This document shows, piece after piece, positions 26,002 to 35,210 of a stretch of DNA of 64,000 bases. The DNA is from Mucilaginibacter pallidiroseus. Its GTDB lineage: Bacteria; Bacteroidota; Bacteroidia; Sphingobacteriales; Sphingobacteriaceae. The notes below the pieces were generated by a model. That model saw only the letters and a program-made list of their open reading frames with translations, did no database searches and was not told the DNA's origin. The stretch lies in assembly GCF_007846085.1 (NCBI RefSeq), contig NZ_VOEJ01000004.1, positions 1 to 64,000 on the forward strand. The letters run 5' to 3'. How positions within the stretch are numbered: position 1 is the stretch's first letter; each line of letters opens with the position of its first letter. The translations under genes were made by a program, and so were the position numbers.

Positions 26002-29000
26002 ATGACAAATAAATCATTGTCCTTCAACTTGCTGTGCAAAGCACTCACACGGATAATAATTGTTACAACTATCTTCGCTGTCTGTATTAATCAGGTACAG
26101 GCAAGCAGCATCACCGCGCAAGATTTAAATACCCGCATAACACTAAATGTGGTTAATATGCCGGTAAAAAACGTACTCAAACAAATCAATAAAGAAACAA
26201 AGATCAGTTTTGTTTTCAGCAACGGTATTGTTAATGACCAGGAAGTAAGCCTGAGTGTAAAAAACGAACAGGTAAGCGTAGTTCTGAAAAAAATCCTTAA
26301 CCCGATAGGAATGGATTACGCCATATCCGGAAGCGTAATTTTAATAGATAAAAAGCTGGTTGCCACAGCCGAAGCAGGATCAAAAATTGCCCCGGTTAAA
26401 GTGAGCGGCAAGGTGTCTGACGGTACCGGCCAGCCTTTGATTGGTGTTAGCGTAAAGGTAAAGAACTCAGGCATAGGGACGGTAACCAACGCCGATGGCC
26501 GTTACACGCTTACAACTCCCGACGAAAATGCTGTGTTGGTATTTTCGTATATGGGTTTTGTAACCCAGGAGATTGCCGTAGCTGGCAGGCAAACTATCGA
26601 TGTAAAGCTTTTGGAAAATCAAAACAACCTAAACGAGGTAGTTGTAACCGCTTTGGGTATATCGCGCCAAAAGAAAGCACTTGCCTATTCAGTTACAGAA
26701 GTTAAAGGCGATGAGTTTACCCAAGCGCGTGAAAACAACGTAGCCAATGCCCTTACAGGTAAAGTTGCGGGTGTAAATGCCACCGGCTTATCAACCGGCC
26801 CAGGCGGGTCAAGCCGTGTTTTAATACGTGGTAATGGTTCATTATCGGGCAGTAACCAGCCACTTTATGTAGTAAACGGTATGCCTATTGATAACTCGGT
26901 ACCGGGTGGTAGTGCAGCAACAAACGCAGGCGGCGGCAACGTTGACCGCGGCGATGGTATTGCAGGCATCAACCCTGACGATATCGAGTCAATCAGTGTA
27001 CTTAAAGGTGGTACTGCTGCGGCCCTTTACGGTGCTCGTGCAGCAAACGGTGTTATATTAATTACAACCAAAAAGGGCCGTGCACAGCAAGGTATCGGTG
27101 TTGAATACAACACAACCTTTACTGCCGAAACCCCGGCTGTTTTCCCTGATTGGCAATATGAATATGGCCAGGGCGACGGCGGTGTAAAACCAATGACACT
27201 TGGGGCATCTCAAACAACTGGTCGCCGCTCGTTCGGTGCCAAAATTGACGGCTCACCATTCATTGGTTTAGATGGTAAGGAACATGCATACACTGCCCAG
27301 CGCGATAATATTAAAAACTTTTACCGCACGGGTACAACGTTCACCAATACGGTAGCCTTTACAGGTGGCAGCGAAGCGTTAACCTATCGTTTTTCAATGG
27401 CCGATTTAAATAGCAAAAGTATTTTGCCTAACAGCGGTTTCGATCGTAAAACGTTCAACTTAAACGTTAGCGGCAAACTAAGCAAAAAACTAAGCTTCGA
27501 AGCTTTAGCGCAGTATAACATCGAAACGGCCAAAAACAGAGCCAGTGCGGGTGATGCCTTGGGTAACCCTAACTGGACACCTTACATGATTGCCAATACC
27601 GAAGATATCCGCTGGTTATCGCCGGGTTATGATGCAAATAATAACGAAATCATGTGGAACGATGCATCTATCGCGTCAAACAGCTATTTCGTTGTAAACA
27701 AATATCAACAGCGCGACACCAAAAACAGGTTTATTGGCCAGGCAGGCGTAACGTATGAAATATTTAAGGACCTTTCATTAAAAGGCGTTGTTAGCCGTGA
27801 CTTCTACTACTATAATTACAGCTACATTATACCTACAGGAACGTTGTACGTACCATTTGGTCAGTATAATGAGTTAAAGGCGGATGCATCAGAAACCAAC
27901 GGTTTGTTAACGCTTAATTACACTAAAAAAGTTAAGGATTTCGGTATATCAGCTTTTGTAGGCGCCAATCAGCAGCGTTCGGTTTATAACCAAAGCAATA
28001 TTGCAGGCAGTAACTACATCATACCTTACTTCTACAGTTCAACAAACTTATCCACTATATCTACCACGCCAACCAATAACAAAACGGCGATTAACTCTTT
28101 AATGGGTTCGGCAGATTTTAGCTTTAAAAACTTTGCATATTTAACAGTAACCGGCCGTCAGGATTGGTTCTCAACGCTTAGCCCGCAAAACAATACAATC
28201 TTCTATCCGTCGGTAGGTGGTAGCTTTGTACTGTCAGAAGCTGTGCGATTGCCGCAATCAATAAGCTATGCCAAGTTGCGTGCTTCATGGGCGCAGGTAG
28301 GTGGCGGTGCTCCTGATCCTTACCAGATCAACCAGGCATTCACCATGCTGCCAAGCTCGGGCCAGCCTTTGCAGGCAGTATCGAGCCCGATTATTACCAA
28401 CATGAATTTGCGCCCCTATACATCAACCACAACAGAGGTGGGCGTTGAAGCACGTTTCCTAAATAACCGCGTAGGTTTTGATTTGACATTATACAACCGT
28501 AAAACAACAAATGATATCGTGTCAACGGCAATCACAGTTGCATCGGGTTATAATAATGTGTTATTGAATGTTGGGGAGCTTAGCAACAAAGGTATAGAGG
28601 GTTTGGTTACAGGTACACCTATTAAAACACCAAACTTTACCTGGAGCGCAAGCTACAACGTAGCTTACAACAAAAATGAGGTAGTAAGGCTTGCTGCCGG
28701 CCTTAACCAAATCCAAATGGCATCATCTGTTAACGGCTGGGGCTATATCAACAACATTGTAGGCCAGCCTTACGGTGCTATTGTTGGTACACGTATGCTT
28801 AAAAACGCTGCCGGCCAAACTGTTTTCAACGCAACAACAGGCTTACCTGTTGCCACTGGTTTGCAAACATTGGGTAACGGTGTAGCACCACTAACAATGG
28901 GTTTAACAAACGACTTCAAGTACAAAAGGTTCAGCCTCAATATTTTGGTTGATGGCAAGTTTGGCAACAAAATATTGTCGTTAATGGAGATATACGGTAC

Positions 29001-29406
29001 CCGCCTTGGTTTAATGAAAACCACGCTGCCGGGCCGTGATGGCGGTTTGTTAATAAGCGGTGTTGATCAGGCCGGTAACGCCTATTCAAGAACAGTGCCT
29101 GTGGCAGATCTACGTACTTATTACGATAACTATAAGTCATACTCCGAACTGTTTTTGCATGATGCAAGCTTTGTAAAGCTGCGCCAGGTTATTTTAAGCT
29201 ATGCCTTGCCAACAACAAGCCTTAAAAAGCTTGGCGTTCAGGGTGCTTCGGTATCACTTGTGGGCCGCAACCTGCTTACTATCTACAAACAGACCGACAA
29301 CTTCGATCCGGAGTCGAGCTTTACAAACGGATCAAGCCAGGGTTTCGAGTCGTTTGGTTTGCCAAGAACCAGAAGCTTTGGTGTGAACCTTATGGTTAAG
29401 TTTTAA
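26002..29406 (+). CDS. SusC/RagA-family TonB-dependent transporter with STN signalling domain
   Basis: 1134 residues from the ATG at 26002 (a TTG at 25990 adds four residues). Order: signal peptide to about residue 37 (QVQA), STN secretin/TonB domain about 40-118 (ITLNVVNMPVKNVLKQI to ISGSVILI), carboxypeptidase-D-like domain (VSGKVSDGTGQPLIGVSVKV), SusC plug with ALGISRQKKALAYSV and LKGGTAAALYGARAANGVI, and a barrel ending in FGVNLMVKF. The STN domain marks it as the sensor for the sigma/FecR pair upstream. It imports the SusD-bound ligand into the periplasm. Confidence 0.93.
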   Translation: MTNKSLSFNLLCKALTRIIIVTTIFAVCINQVQASSITAQDLNTRITLNVVNMPVKNVLKQINKETKISFVFSNGIVNDQEVSLSVKNEQVSVVLKKILNPIGMDYAISGSVILIDKKLVATAEAGSKIAPVKVSGKVSDGTGQPLIGVSVKVKNSGIGTVTNADGRYTLTTPDENAVLVFSYMGFVTQEIAVAGRQTIDVKLLENQNNLNEVVVTALGISRQKKALAYSVTEVKGDEFTQARENNVANALTGKVAGVNATGLSTGPGGSSRVLIRGNGSLSGSNQPLYVVNGMPIDNSVPGGSAATNAGGGNVDRGDGIAGINPDDIESISVLKGGTAAALYGARAANGVILITTKKGRAQQGIGVEYNTTFTAETPAVFPDWQYEYGQGDGGVKPMTLGASQTTGRRSFGAKIDGSPFIGLDGKEHAYTAQRDNIKNFYRTGTTFTNTVAFTGGSEALTYRFSMADLNSKSILPNSGFDRKTFNLNVSGKLSKKLSFEALAQYNIETAKNRASAGDALGNPNWTPYMIANTEDIRWLSPGYDANNNEIMWNDASIASNSYFVVNKYQQRDTKNRFIGQAGVTYEIFKDLSLKGVVSRDFYYYNYSYIIPTGTLYVPFGQYNELKADASETNGLLTLNYTKKVKDFGISAFVGANQQRSVYNQSNIAGSNYIIPYFYSSTNLSTISTTPTNNKTAINSLMGSADFSFKNFAYLTVTGRQDWFSTLSPQNNTIFYPSVGGSFVLSEAVRLPQSISYAKLRASWAQVGGGAPDPYQINQAFTMLPSSGQPLQAVSSPIITNMNLRPYTSTTTEVGVEARFLNNRVGFDLTLYNRKTTNDIVSTAITVASGYNNVLLNVGELSNKGIEGLVTGTPIKTPNFTWSASYNVAYNKNEVVRLAAGLNQIQMASSVNGWGYINNIVGQPYGAIVGTRMLKNAAGQTVFNATTGLPVATGLQTLGNGVAPLTMGLTNDFKYKRFSLNILVDGKFGNKILSLMEIYGTRLGLMKTTLPGRDGGLLISGVDQAGNAYSRTVPVADLRTYYDNYKSYSELFLHDASFVKLRQVILSYALPTTSLKKLGVQGASVSLVGRNLLTIYKQTDNFDPESSFTNGSSQGFESFGLPRTRSFGVNLMVKF

Positions 29407-29446
29407 TTAGATGAGTTATTGATGATCATTTAAAATGACAATTAAC

Positions 29447-30982
29447 ATGAAAAAAAATCTCCTTAAGTATATAACAGTTTGCTTGGCCGGCGGTATGCTC
29501 CTCCAGTCATGCGACAAGAATTTTGAGGCGCTTAACACAAATCCCAATGCATCGCCCAACCCTACGCCTGCCTATGTGTTTACAAAGGCACAGCTTGATG
29601 GAGCCGGTGATGTGCTGAACTTGTTGCATGGTACCATGCAGTATACCACAAGCTATAACGATGTGGCAGGCTTTGGTGCAAAATACGTGTTGGCCCAAAG
29701 CCAGCAATCATGGACAGTGTTTAACAATGCCTATCCAAAAGAGATCAATGAGATTACACAGGTTATAAATGCTGTTAAAGCCAATCCGGACCAGATAAAC
29801 CTTTTATCTGCTGCCCGTGTATGGAGAGCATATTGCTTTAGCCGTGTTACAGATTTGTACGGGGATATACCTTATTCTGATGCTGCAAAGGGTTACACCG
29901 AAGCTATATACAAGCCTAAGTATGATGAGCAAAAAGCAATTTACGCAGATATGCTAAAAGAGCTTGATGAGGCTGCATCAGCATTCAATGCGAGCAATAC
30001 CACAACATTTGGTGCGGCTGACCTTATGTATGCAGGGAATGTAACCAAGTGGAAAAAGTTCGCGTATTCCTTGATGCTGCGTTTAGCTATGCGCATGACC
30101 AAAGTAGATATAGCAGCTGCCGAAACATGGGCTAAAAAAGCAATTGCAGGCGGTGTGATAATTGACGATGCAGATATGGCCCGTGTAAACGGATATGTAC
30201 TTGCCGGGCAGGACATCAATAAAAACCCCTTGGCCTTTAACTGGTTCAACTCAGATTACAGCAAAGCTGATGGTGTAAGCAACACAGAGGGTGGTAAATA
30301 CCAGGACGTGTTCATCAATTATCTTAAAGATAATAAAGACCCGCGCCTGGCTGTGCTCTCGGTAGTTTGGGTTAATAAATTGGCAGATACTACTTCTGCT
30401 ACGCAAAAAGGCATGTCGGCCAAGTTGGGTACCAAGCCGACGGACTTTGGTACATACTCTGAGCCTAATCCGGCAACTATATTGCAGCTCAACAGCCCAT
30501 ACCTGTTGCTTACCAACGCCGAAACAAACTTTTTGTTAGCCGAGGCTGCCTTGCGTGGGTGGTACTCTGCCGCAACGGCAAGTACTTTATATGAAAATGG
30601 TATAAGTGCGGCTATGCGCCAATGGGCACTTTTTGGCAGCGGAAATGCAGGCGTAATCAGCAGTAACCAAATCCAAACGTACATCAAATATCACAAGCTG
30701 AATACTGCGGGCAGTTTTGCACAGCAAATGGAGCAGATATACACCCAGTTTTGGGTTGGTGTTTTCCCTAACGCAACAGAAGTATTTGCAAGCTACAGGC
30801 GAACAGGTTACCCTGCGTTGGTACCAAACACTTATGTGGGTAATGCAACAGGTGGTAAAATATTCCGCAGATTCTTATACCCGGCAACAGAGCAAAACTT
30901 AAACGGCGAAAACTATAATGCTGTTATCGCTCGCCAGGGTCCTGATGAGTTCCTTACCCGCATGTGGTGGGATCGTCCATAA
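29447..30982 (+). CDS. SusD/RagB-family surface lipoprotein
   Basis: 511 residues from the ATG at 29447 (a second in-frame ATG lies at 29435). Lipobox LLQSC makes Cys22 the likely lipidated residue. The mature protein has the SusD-like alpha-helical TPR region (RVWRAYCFSRVTDLYGDIPYSDA) and the C-terminal NFLLAEAALRGW and FPNATEVFASYRRTGYP motifs of the SusD-like_2 group. It would form the lid over SusC and bind the ligand at the cell surface. This group is common where the substrate is peptide-like or not a starch-type glycan. Confidence 0.92.
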   Translation: MKKNLLKYITVCLAGGMLLQSCDKNFEALNTNPNASPNPTPAYVFTKAQLDGAGDVLNLLHGTMQYTTSYNDVAGFGAKYVLAQSQQSWTVFNNAYPKEINEITQVINAVKANPDQINLLSAARVWRAYCFSRVTDLYGDIPYSDAAKGYTEAIYKPKYDEQKAIYADMLKELDEAASAFNASNTTTFGAADLMYAGNVTKWKKFAYSLMLRLAMRMTKVDIAAAETWAKKAIAGGVIIDDADMARVNGYVLAGQDINKNPLAFNWFNSDYSKADGVSNTEGGKYQDVFINYLKDNKDPRLAVLSVVWVNKLADTTSATQKGMSAKLGTKPTDFGTYSEPNPATILQLNSPYLLLTNAETNFLLAEAALRGWYSAATASTLYENGISAAMRQWALFGSGNAGVISSNQIQTYIKYHKLNTAGSFAQQMEQIYTQFWVGVFPNATEVFASYRRTGYPALVPNTYVGNATGGKIFRRFLYPATEQNLNGENYNAVIARQGPDEFLTRMWWDRP

Positions 30983-31023
30983 TAGATTGATAAAGATCGT
31001 GTTCGTTAATTAGAGGGAATAGT

Positions 31024-31055
31024 CCCGCCGGAGAGCTACACCCGGCGGGCTATTT
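31024..31055 (+). terminator. GC-rich hairpin between susD and ridA
   Basis: CCCGCCGG pairs perfectly with CCGGCGGG around a 10-nt loop, followed by CTATTTAAAG. The T-run is weak, so it may be a partial terminator or an mRNA-stabilising hairpin that sets different levels for the transporter and the enzyme genes. Confidence 0.55.
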
Positions 31056-31117
31056 AAAGCCTTTGTATAAACATGCACATCTGTAAATATTTTAGTAACA
31101 CATAAGCAAACCAAGCA

Positions 31118-31576
31118 ATGGAAAGAAGATCTATCGTAAAAAAAATGCTGGCTTCTATAGCCGGTATCTCAGTTTTAGGTTTTGCAAAAGCAAGCCCTAT
31201 ACAAACTGCTGATGAGAAGGAAGTGAACAACGTAACAGAGTACGAAGATGTGCCGCTATTCTCTGGTTCAACCAGGTTAGGCAATATGATTTTCGTGGCC
31301 GGCAAGGGCGCGCACGTTGAGCCTTTTGAGATAAAGGCCCATACCGAGATCGTGCTGAAAGAACTTGAAACAGAGCTTAAAAAAGCAGGCTCATCAATGG
31401 AAAAGGTATTGAAGGTAAATGTTTACCTGAATGATATTGCCGACTACCAGGGTATGAACGAAGTATACAAAGGCCGTTTTGGCAAAAAACCACCGGTACG
31501 TACTACGGTTGCTGTTGCAAAAGGCGGTGTACCCGGCAACTCGCTTGTCGAGATGGATTGCATTGCATACGTATAG
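31118..31576 (+). CDS. Exported RidA-family enamine/imine deaminase
   Basis: 152 residues. RidA proteins hydrolyse reactive 2-aminoacrylate-type enamines and imines to 2-keto acids and ammonia. The RidA fold spans about 42-152. Arg128 in PPVRTTVAV matches the conserved substrate-carboxylate Arg, and VEMDCIAYV closes the fold. Unusually there is an N-terminal twin-arginine-like signal (MERRSIVKKMLASIAG), so the protein should act in the periplasm. It is first in a gene set with a PLP lyase-like enzyme, which would produce such imines. Confidence 0.88.
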   Translation: MERRSIVKKMLASIAGISVLGFAKASPIQTADEKEVNNVTEYEDVPLFSGSTRLGNMIFVAGKGAHVEPFEIKAHTEIVLKELETELKKAGSSMEKVLKVNVYLNDIADYQGMNEVYKGRFGKKPPVRTTVAVAKGGVPGNSLVEMDCIAYV

Positions 31577-31607
31577 TTTGCTTCTTATCCCTTTTTAAAA
31601 TTTAATA

Positions 31608-32822
31608 ATGAAACGCAGAAACGTATTAAAGAGCCTTTCCATACTTCCATTTACGGGAGCACTGGCTGCAAGGGCATCTTCAAAAAATATATTGACCGAG
31701 GTAGCAGCAGCCCCTAAACGTGATTTGTTTGAGGAACTTGGCGTAACACCTGTAATCAATGCATCAGTTACCATGACCTTTTTATCGGGCTCCCTGATGC
31801 TGCCCGAGGTTTTGGAAGCCATTAATTCTACCGCTCATGATTTTGCCAACATGTATGAGTTGCAGGATAAAGTAGGCGGTAAAATTGCAGAAATGCTGAA
31901 TGTGGAAGCAGCCATGGTAACATCAGGCGCAGCCTGCGCAATGTTGCTGGGCACTGCAGCTTGCATTACCGGCACCGATGCCGAAAAAATAAAGATGCTG
32001 CCAAACCTGCCCGGCCCAAGGCCCGAGGTGATCATGCAAAAGTCGCACAGGTATTTGTTTGACCAGGCAATAAGCACAACAGGGGCAAAAATTATGGAGG
32101 TTGAGGGTGCCGATGAAATGGCCAAAGCCATAAACAGCAATACAGTAATGGCTCTGTTTTTTAACGCTGCCGAAAAAAGCAGCATTACCCATCAGGATTT
32201 TTTAAAGGTTGCAAAGGCGAAAAAGATCCCAACCTTTTTGGATGCTGCTGCGGATGTGCCACCGGTTGAAAATCTTTTCAAGTTTCAAAAAATGGGATTT
32301 GACCTGGTAACTTTCTCGGGCGGTAAAATGATGCGCGGCCCGCAAAGCGCCGGATTGCTATTTGGCCGTAAAGACCTTATAACCGCTGCAAGGCTAAACC
32401 ATAGCCCGCACGAGGCGCCAATTGGCCGGCCAATGAAGGTTAACAAAGAAGAAATGTTTGGCATGTATGCCGCATTAAAATCATACCTGGAGCGCGACCA
32501 TAAAAAGGAATGGGCCGACTGGTTGCAGCGTACCAAAACAATAGGTGCAAAGTTAGAGACCTTGCCATCGGTAAAAACCAAAACAGTTGTTGATCCGGGC
32601 CCTGCAAACGCTTTCCCGAGTTTATTTGCAAGTTGGGATAAAGCCAAGATAGGTACCTCGCCAAGAGAGGTGGTAAAGGCACTTAAGGATGGCACACCAA
32701 GTATAGTTGCTAATGACAAAGGCGACTCGCTGGTAATTGGGGTTGTGCTATTACGGCCAGACCAAATTGATGTTGTGGCGGGTCGCGTAAAAGAAATATT
32801 GCAAAAAGCTGTAATTGCTTAA
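31608..32822 (+). CDS. Exported PLP-dependent enzyme of the SelA/DgaE-like ammonia-lyase family
   Basis: 404 residues. The fold-type I PLP domain has Lys240 in TFSGGKMMRGPQSAG as the Schiff-base residue and FLDAAADVPPVEN with the PLP-pyridine Asp. The family resembles selenocysteine synthase and D-glucosaminate-6-phosphate ammonia-lyase (DgaE), which eliminates water and ammonia from 2-amino-3-hydroxy acids. The N-terminus has a clear twin-arginine signal (KRRNVLKSLSILPF), fitting export of a folded, cofactor-loaded enzyme. It lies 31 bp after ridA and before the amidohydrolase. The substrate is unknown. Confidence 0.86.
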   Translation: MKRRNVLKSLSILPFTGALAARASSKNILTEVAAAPKRDLFEELGVTPVINASVTMTFLSGSLMLPEVLEAINSTAHDFANMYELQDKVGGKIAEMLNVEAAMVTSGAACAMLLGTAACITGTDAEKIKMLPNLPGPRPEVIMQKSHRYLFDQAISTTGAKIMEVEGADEMAKAINSNTVMALFFNAAEKSSITHQDFLKVAKAKKIPTFLDAAADVPPVENLFKFQKMGFDLVTFSGGKMMRGPQSAGLLFGRKDLITAARLNHSPHEAPIGRPMKVNKEEMFGMYAALKSYLERDHKKEWADWLQRTKTIGAKLETLPSVKTKTVVDPGPANAFPSLFASWDKAKIGTSPREVVKALKDGTPSIVANDKGDSLVIGVVLLRPDQIDVVAGRVKEILQKAVIA

Positions 32823-32929
32823 TTATGCATTAAAACCCGAGGGGGATAAATCATTGATTTTCTTGCTTTCCTGCAGAACGGACAACCTGTAAACTGGCCC
32901 GAACGGGATAGCTATTTTTAAAATTTTGG

Positions 32930-34183
32930 ATGATGTTGAAGAAGAATATTGTTGTTTTAATGTTGGGTTTGGCAGGTTTGCTTGGCGTAGCGCATGCCCA
33001 AACATATAGCATTGTAATAAAAGGGGGGCACGTTATCGACCCTAAAAATAATATTGACGGCTTGATGGATGTTGCCATAAACGATGGCAAGATTGCAAAG
33101 GTTGCAAAAGATATTGACGCAAAAGATGGCAGGCAGGTAGTTGACGCAAAAGGGCTTTATGTAACGCCCGGCTTGATAGATATCCACACGCACAATTTTT
33201 TTGGTACCCAGCCCGATCATCAGTATGAAAACGGCAACCTGGCCCTGCCGCCTGATGGTTTTACTTTCAGGAATGGGGTTACAACTGTTGTTGATGCAGG
33301 TAGTTCGGGCTGGCGCACTTTTCCTACGTTTAAGGCCCAAACTATTGATGAATCGCAAACGCGTGTATTGGCATTCATCAACATTGTGGGTGAAGGCATG
33401 CGTGGGGGTTACGAGCAAAACCTGAACGATATGGACCCTAAGATGTCTGCCCTGGTGGCGCGTAAGTACAAAAAGTATGTGGTAGGTTTTAAACTTGCCC
33501 ACTACGAGGGCCACGACTGGACACCAGCCGACCGCGCCGTTGAGGCAGGTAAGTTGGCAGGCGGCCTGCCTGTAATGGTTGATTTTGGCGGCAGCGTACC
33601 GCCGTTGCCATTAGAAGAATTATTTATGAAGCACCTGCGCCCCGGCGATATATTTACGCATTGCTTTGGGCAGCTTAACGGGCGCGAGTACATTGTAGAT
33701 TTGAAGACGCAAAAAGTAAAACCATTTGTATGGGAGGCCCGCAAAAAAGGGATAGTATTTGATGTAGGCTATGGTGGTATCAGCTTTGCCTACTCACAGG
33801 CCATACCGGCTATTAAAGACGGCTTCTTTCCTAATTCTATAAGTACGGATATCCATACTGGCAGCATGAACAATGCTATGAAGGATATGCTTACTACCAT
33901 GTCGAAATTCCTGGCTATGGGTATGGAGTTAAAAAGTGTGATCAAGGCATCGACCTCAAACCCGGCTGCCGAAATTAAAAGAGAAGAATTAGGTAACTTG
34001 TCGGTAGGTGCCGAGGCTGATGTTGCTGTGCTGAATGTACGTGAGGGCAAGTTTGGCTATTTCGACTACACCGGGCGCAAGGTTGAGGCGACCAAGAAGC
34101 TTGAGTGCGAACTAACCCTGCGTGCAGGCAAAATAGTTTATGATTTAAATGGCATTGTAACGCCAATGGTGCTATCAAAGTAA
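32930..34183 (+). CDS. Exported amidohydrolase/deacetylase-family metallohydrolase
   Basis: 417 residues with a Sec signal ending AHA-QT (about residue 24). The amidohydrolase-superfamily metal motif is DIHTH (His86, His88). VGFKLAHYEG around residue 188 provides the bridging-Lys region, HCFG the next His ligand and STDIHT the Asp region. The family (EF_0837/AHA_3915 type) often accompanies DgaE-like enzymes and is thought to remove N-acyl groups. Here it would deacylate the imported compound to expose the amino group for the PLP enzyme. It begins 107 bp after that gene. Confidence 0.87.
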   Translation: MMLKKNIVVLMLGLAGLLGVAHAQTYSIVIKGGHVIDPKNNIDGLMDVAINDGKIAKVAKDIDAKDGRQVVDAKGLYVTPGLIDIHTHNFFGTQPDHQYENGNLALPPDGFTFRNGVTTVVDAGSSGWRTFPTFKAQTIDESQTRVLAFINIVGEGMRGGYEQNLNDMDPKMSALVARKYKKYVVGFKLAHYEGHDWTPADRAVEAGKLAGGLPVMVDFGGSVPPLPLEELFMKHLRPGDIFTHCFGQLNGREYIVDLKTQKVKPFVWEARKKGIVFDVGYGGISFAYSQAIPAIKDGFFPNSISTDIHTGSMNNAMKDMLTTMSKFLAMGMELKSVIKASTSNPAAEIKREELGNLSVGAEADVAVLNVREGKFGYFDYTGRKVEATKKLECELTLRAGKIVYDLNGIVTPMVLSK

Positions 34184-34248
34184 AGTGTGCAATGGCTGCA
34201 TTATAACCAGGTGCAGCCATTTATATAAACCTGTTTTAACCAATTATA

Positions 34249-35175
34249 ATGAAGATAAATTTACTGGCCACCGGTGTGCTGCTGTCAGCCGCGTTATTGG
34301 GCAACTCGCTTAAAGCGCAAACCATAAGTAAAGACGAACTGCTTTTCCTGACGTCTGAATGGAAAGGCGAACGTTTTAAAGATGGCCGCCCCAAAATATC
34401 CGATGCCTTGATAGAGCGTGCTAAAAACGTGGGCATTGAAGAAGCCTGGACAGTTTTGCGCAACGAAGGTTACAACAACCAGTTTGAAGGAGGATGGAAA
34501 ACAGTTAATGATAACCCGGTGGTTGGCCGTGCTGTTACGGCCATGTTTATGCCTACCCGGCCGGATATTGAAAAAAATATAAAAGCACGCGGCACCAAGC
34601 AGGGACAAAAGGGCAACACCAATGCATGGCCTATCGATGTACTTACCAAAGGCGATGTTTACGTTGCCGATGGCATGGGCAAGATAAAAGCGGGTACGTT
34701 GATTGGTGATAACCTGGGTAATTCCATTTTTAGCAAAACAGGTGCAGGCGTAATTTTCGATGGTTCGGCGCGCGACCTCACGGGCCTGGCAAAAATAGAA
34801 GGCTTTAATGCTTACGTGCGCGATTTTGATCCATCATATTTAGATGAGGTAGTGTTGATGGGGCTGAATACGCCCATACGTATAGGCCATGCCGTGGTAT
34901 TGCCAGGTGACTTGGTAATATCTGATCGTGAAGGTGTTTTGTTTATCCCGGCCCACATGGCCGAAAAAGTTATTGCTACGGCAGAGTTTATTGGCCTGCG
35001 CGATAAGTTTGGGCAGGCCATGCTTAAAGCAGGCACTTACACCACAGGCGAGATTGATAGCCAGTGGACACCGGCCATAAAAGATGCTTTTATTAAATGG
35101 CTCGATAAAAACCCCGGCGAAATGAAAATGACTCGTGCGCAGCTCGACGCGTTTATGGAAAAACGTACTTGGTAA
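34249..35175 (+). CDS. Exported RraA-family protein, probable class II pyruvate-aldolase type
   Basis: 308 residues with a Sec signal (to LKA-QT, about residue 24). RraA-like domain about 75-260. IGDNLGNSIFSKTGAG and FDGSARD, with Asp171, Arg175 and Asp176, match the metal and substrate residues of HMG/CHA aldolases that share this fold; VLPGDLVISDREGVLFIP is also typical. Retention of these residues argues for lyase activity rather than the RNase E-inhibitor role of RraA. It could cleave a 2-keto-4-hydroxy acid into pyruvate and an aldehyde. The C-terminal 45 residues are extra. Confidence 0.82.
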   Translation: MKINLLATGVLLSAALLGNSLKAQTISKDELLFLTSEWKGERFKDGRPKISDALIERAKNVGIEEAWTVLRNEGYNNQFEGGWKTVNDNPVVGRAVTAMFMPTRPDIEKNIKARGTKQGQKGNTNAWPIDVLTKGDVYVADGMGKIKAGTLIGDNLGNSIFSKTGAGVIFDGSARDLTGLAKIEGFNAYVRDFDPSYLDEVVLMGLNTPIRIGHAVVLPGDLVISDREGVLFIPAHMAEKVIATAEFIGLRDKFGQAMLKAGTYTTGEIDSQWTPAIKDAFIKWLDKNPGEMKMTRAQLDAFMEKRTW

Positions 35176-35210
35176 CCGGTTGATCGTATTATCACATATC
35201 TCACACAAAA

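Noticed and set aside
25821..26048. Minus-strand ORF opposite the susC start
   Set aside because: It overlaps the predicted antisense RNA hairpins and its frame shows no family resemblance; the RNA signals are better supported.
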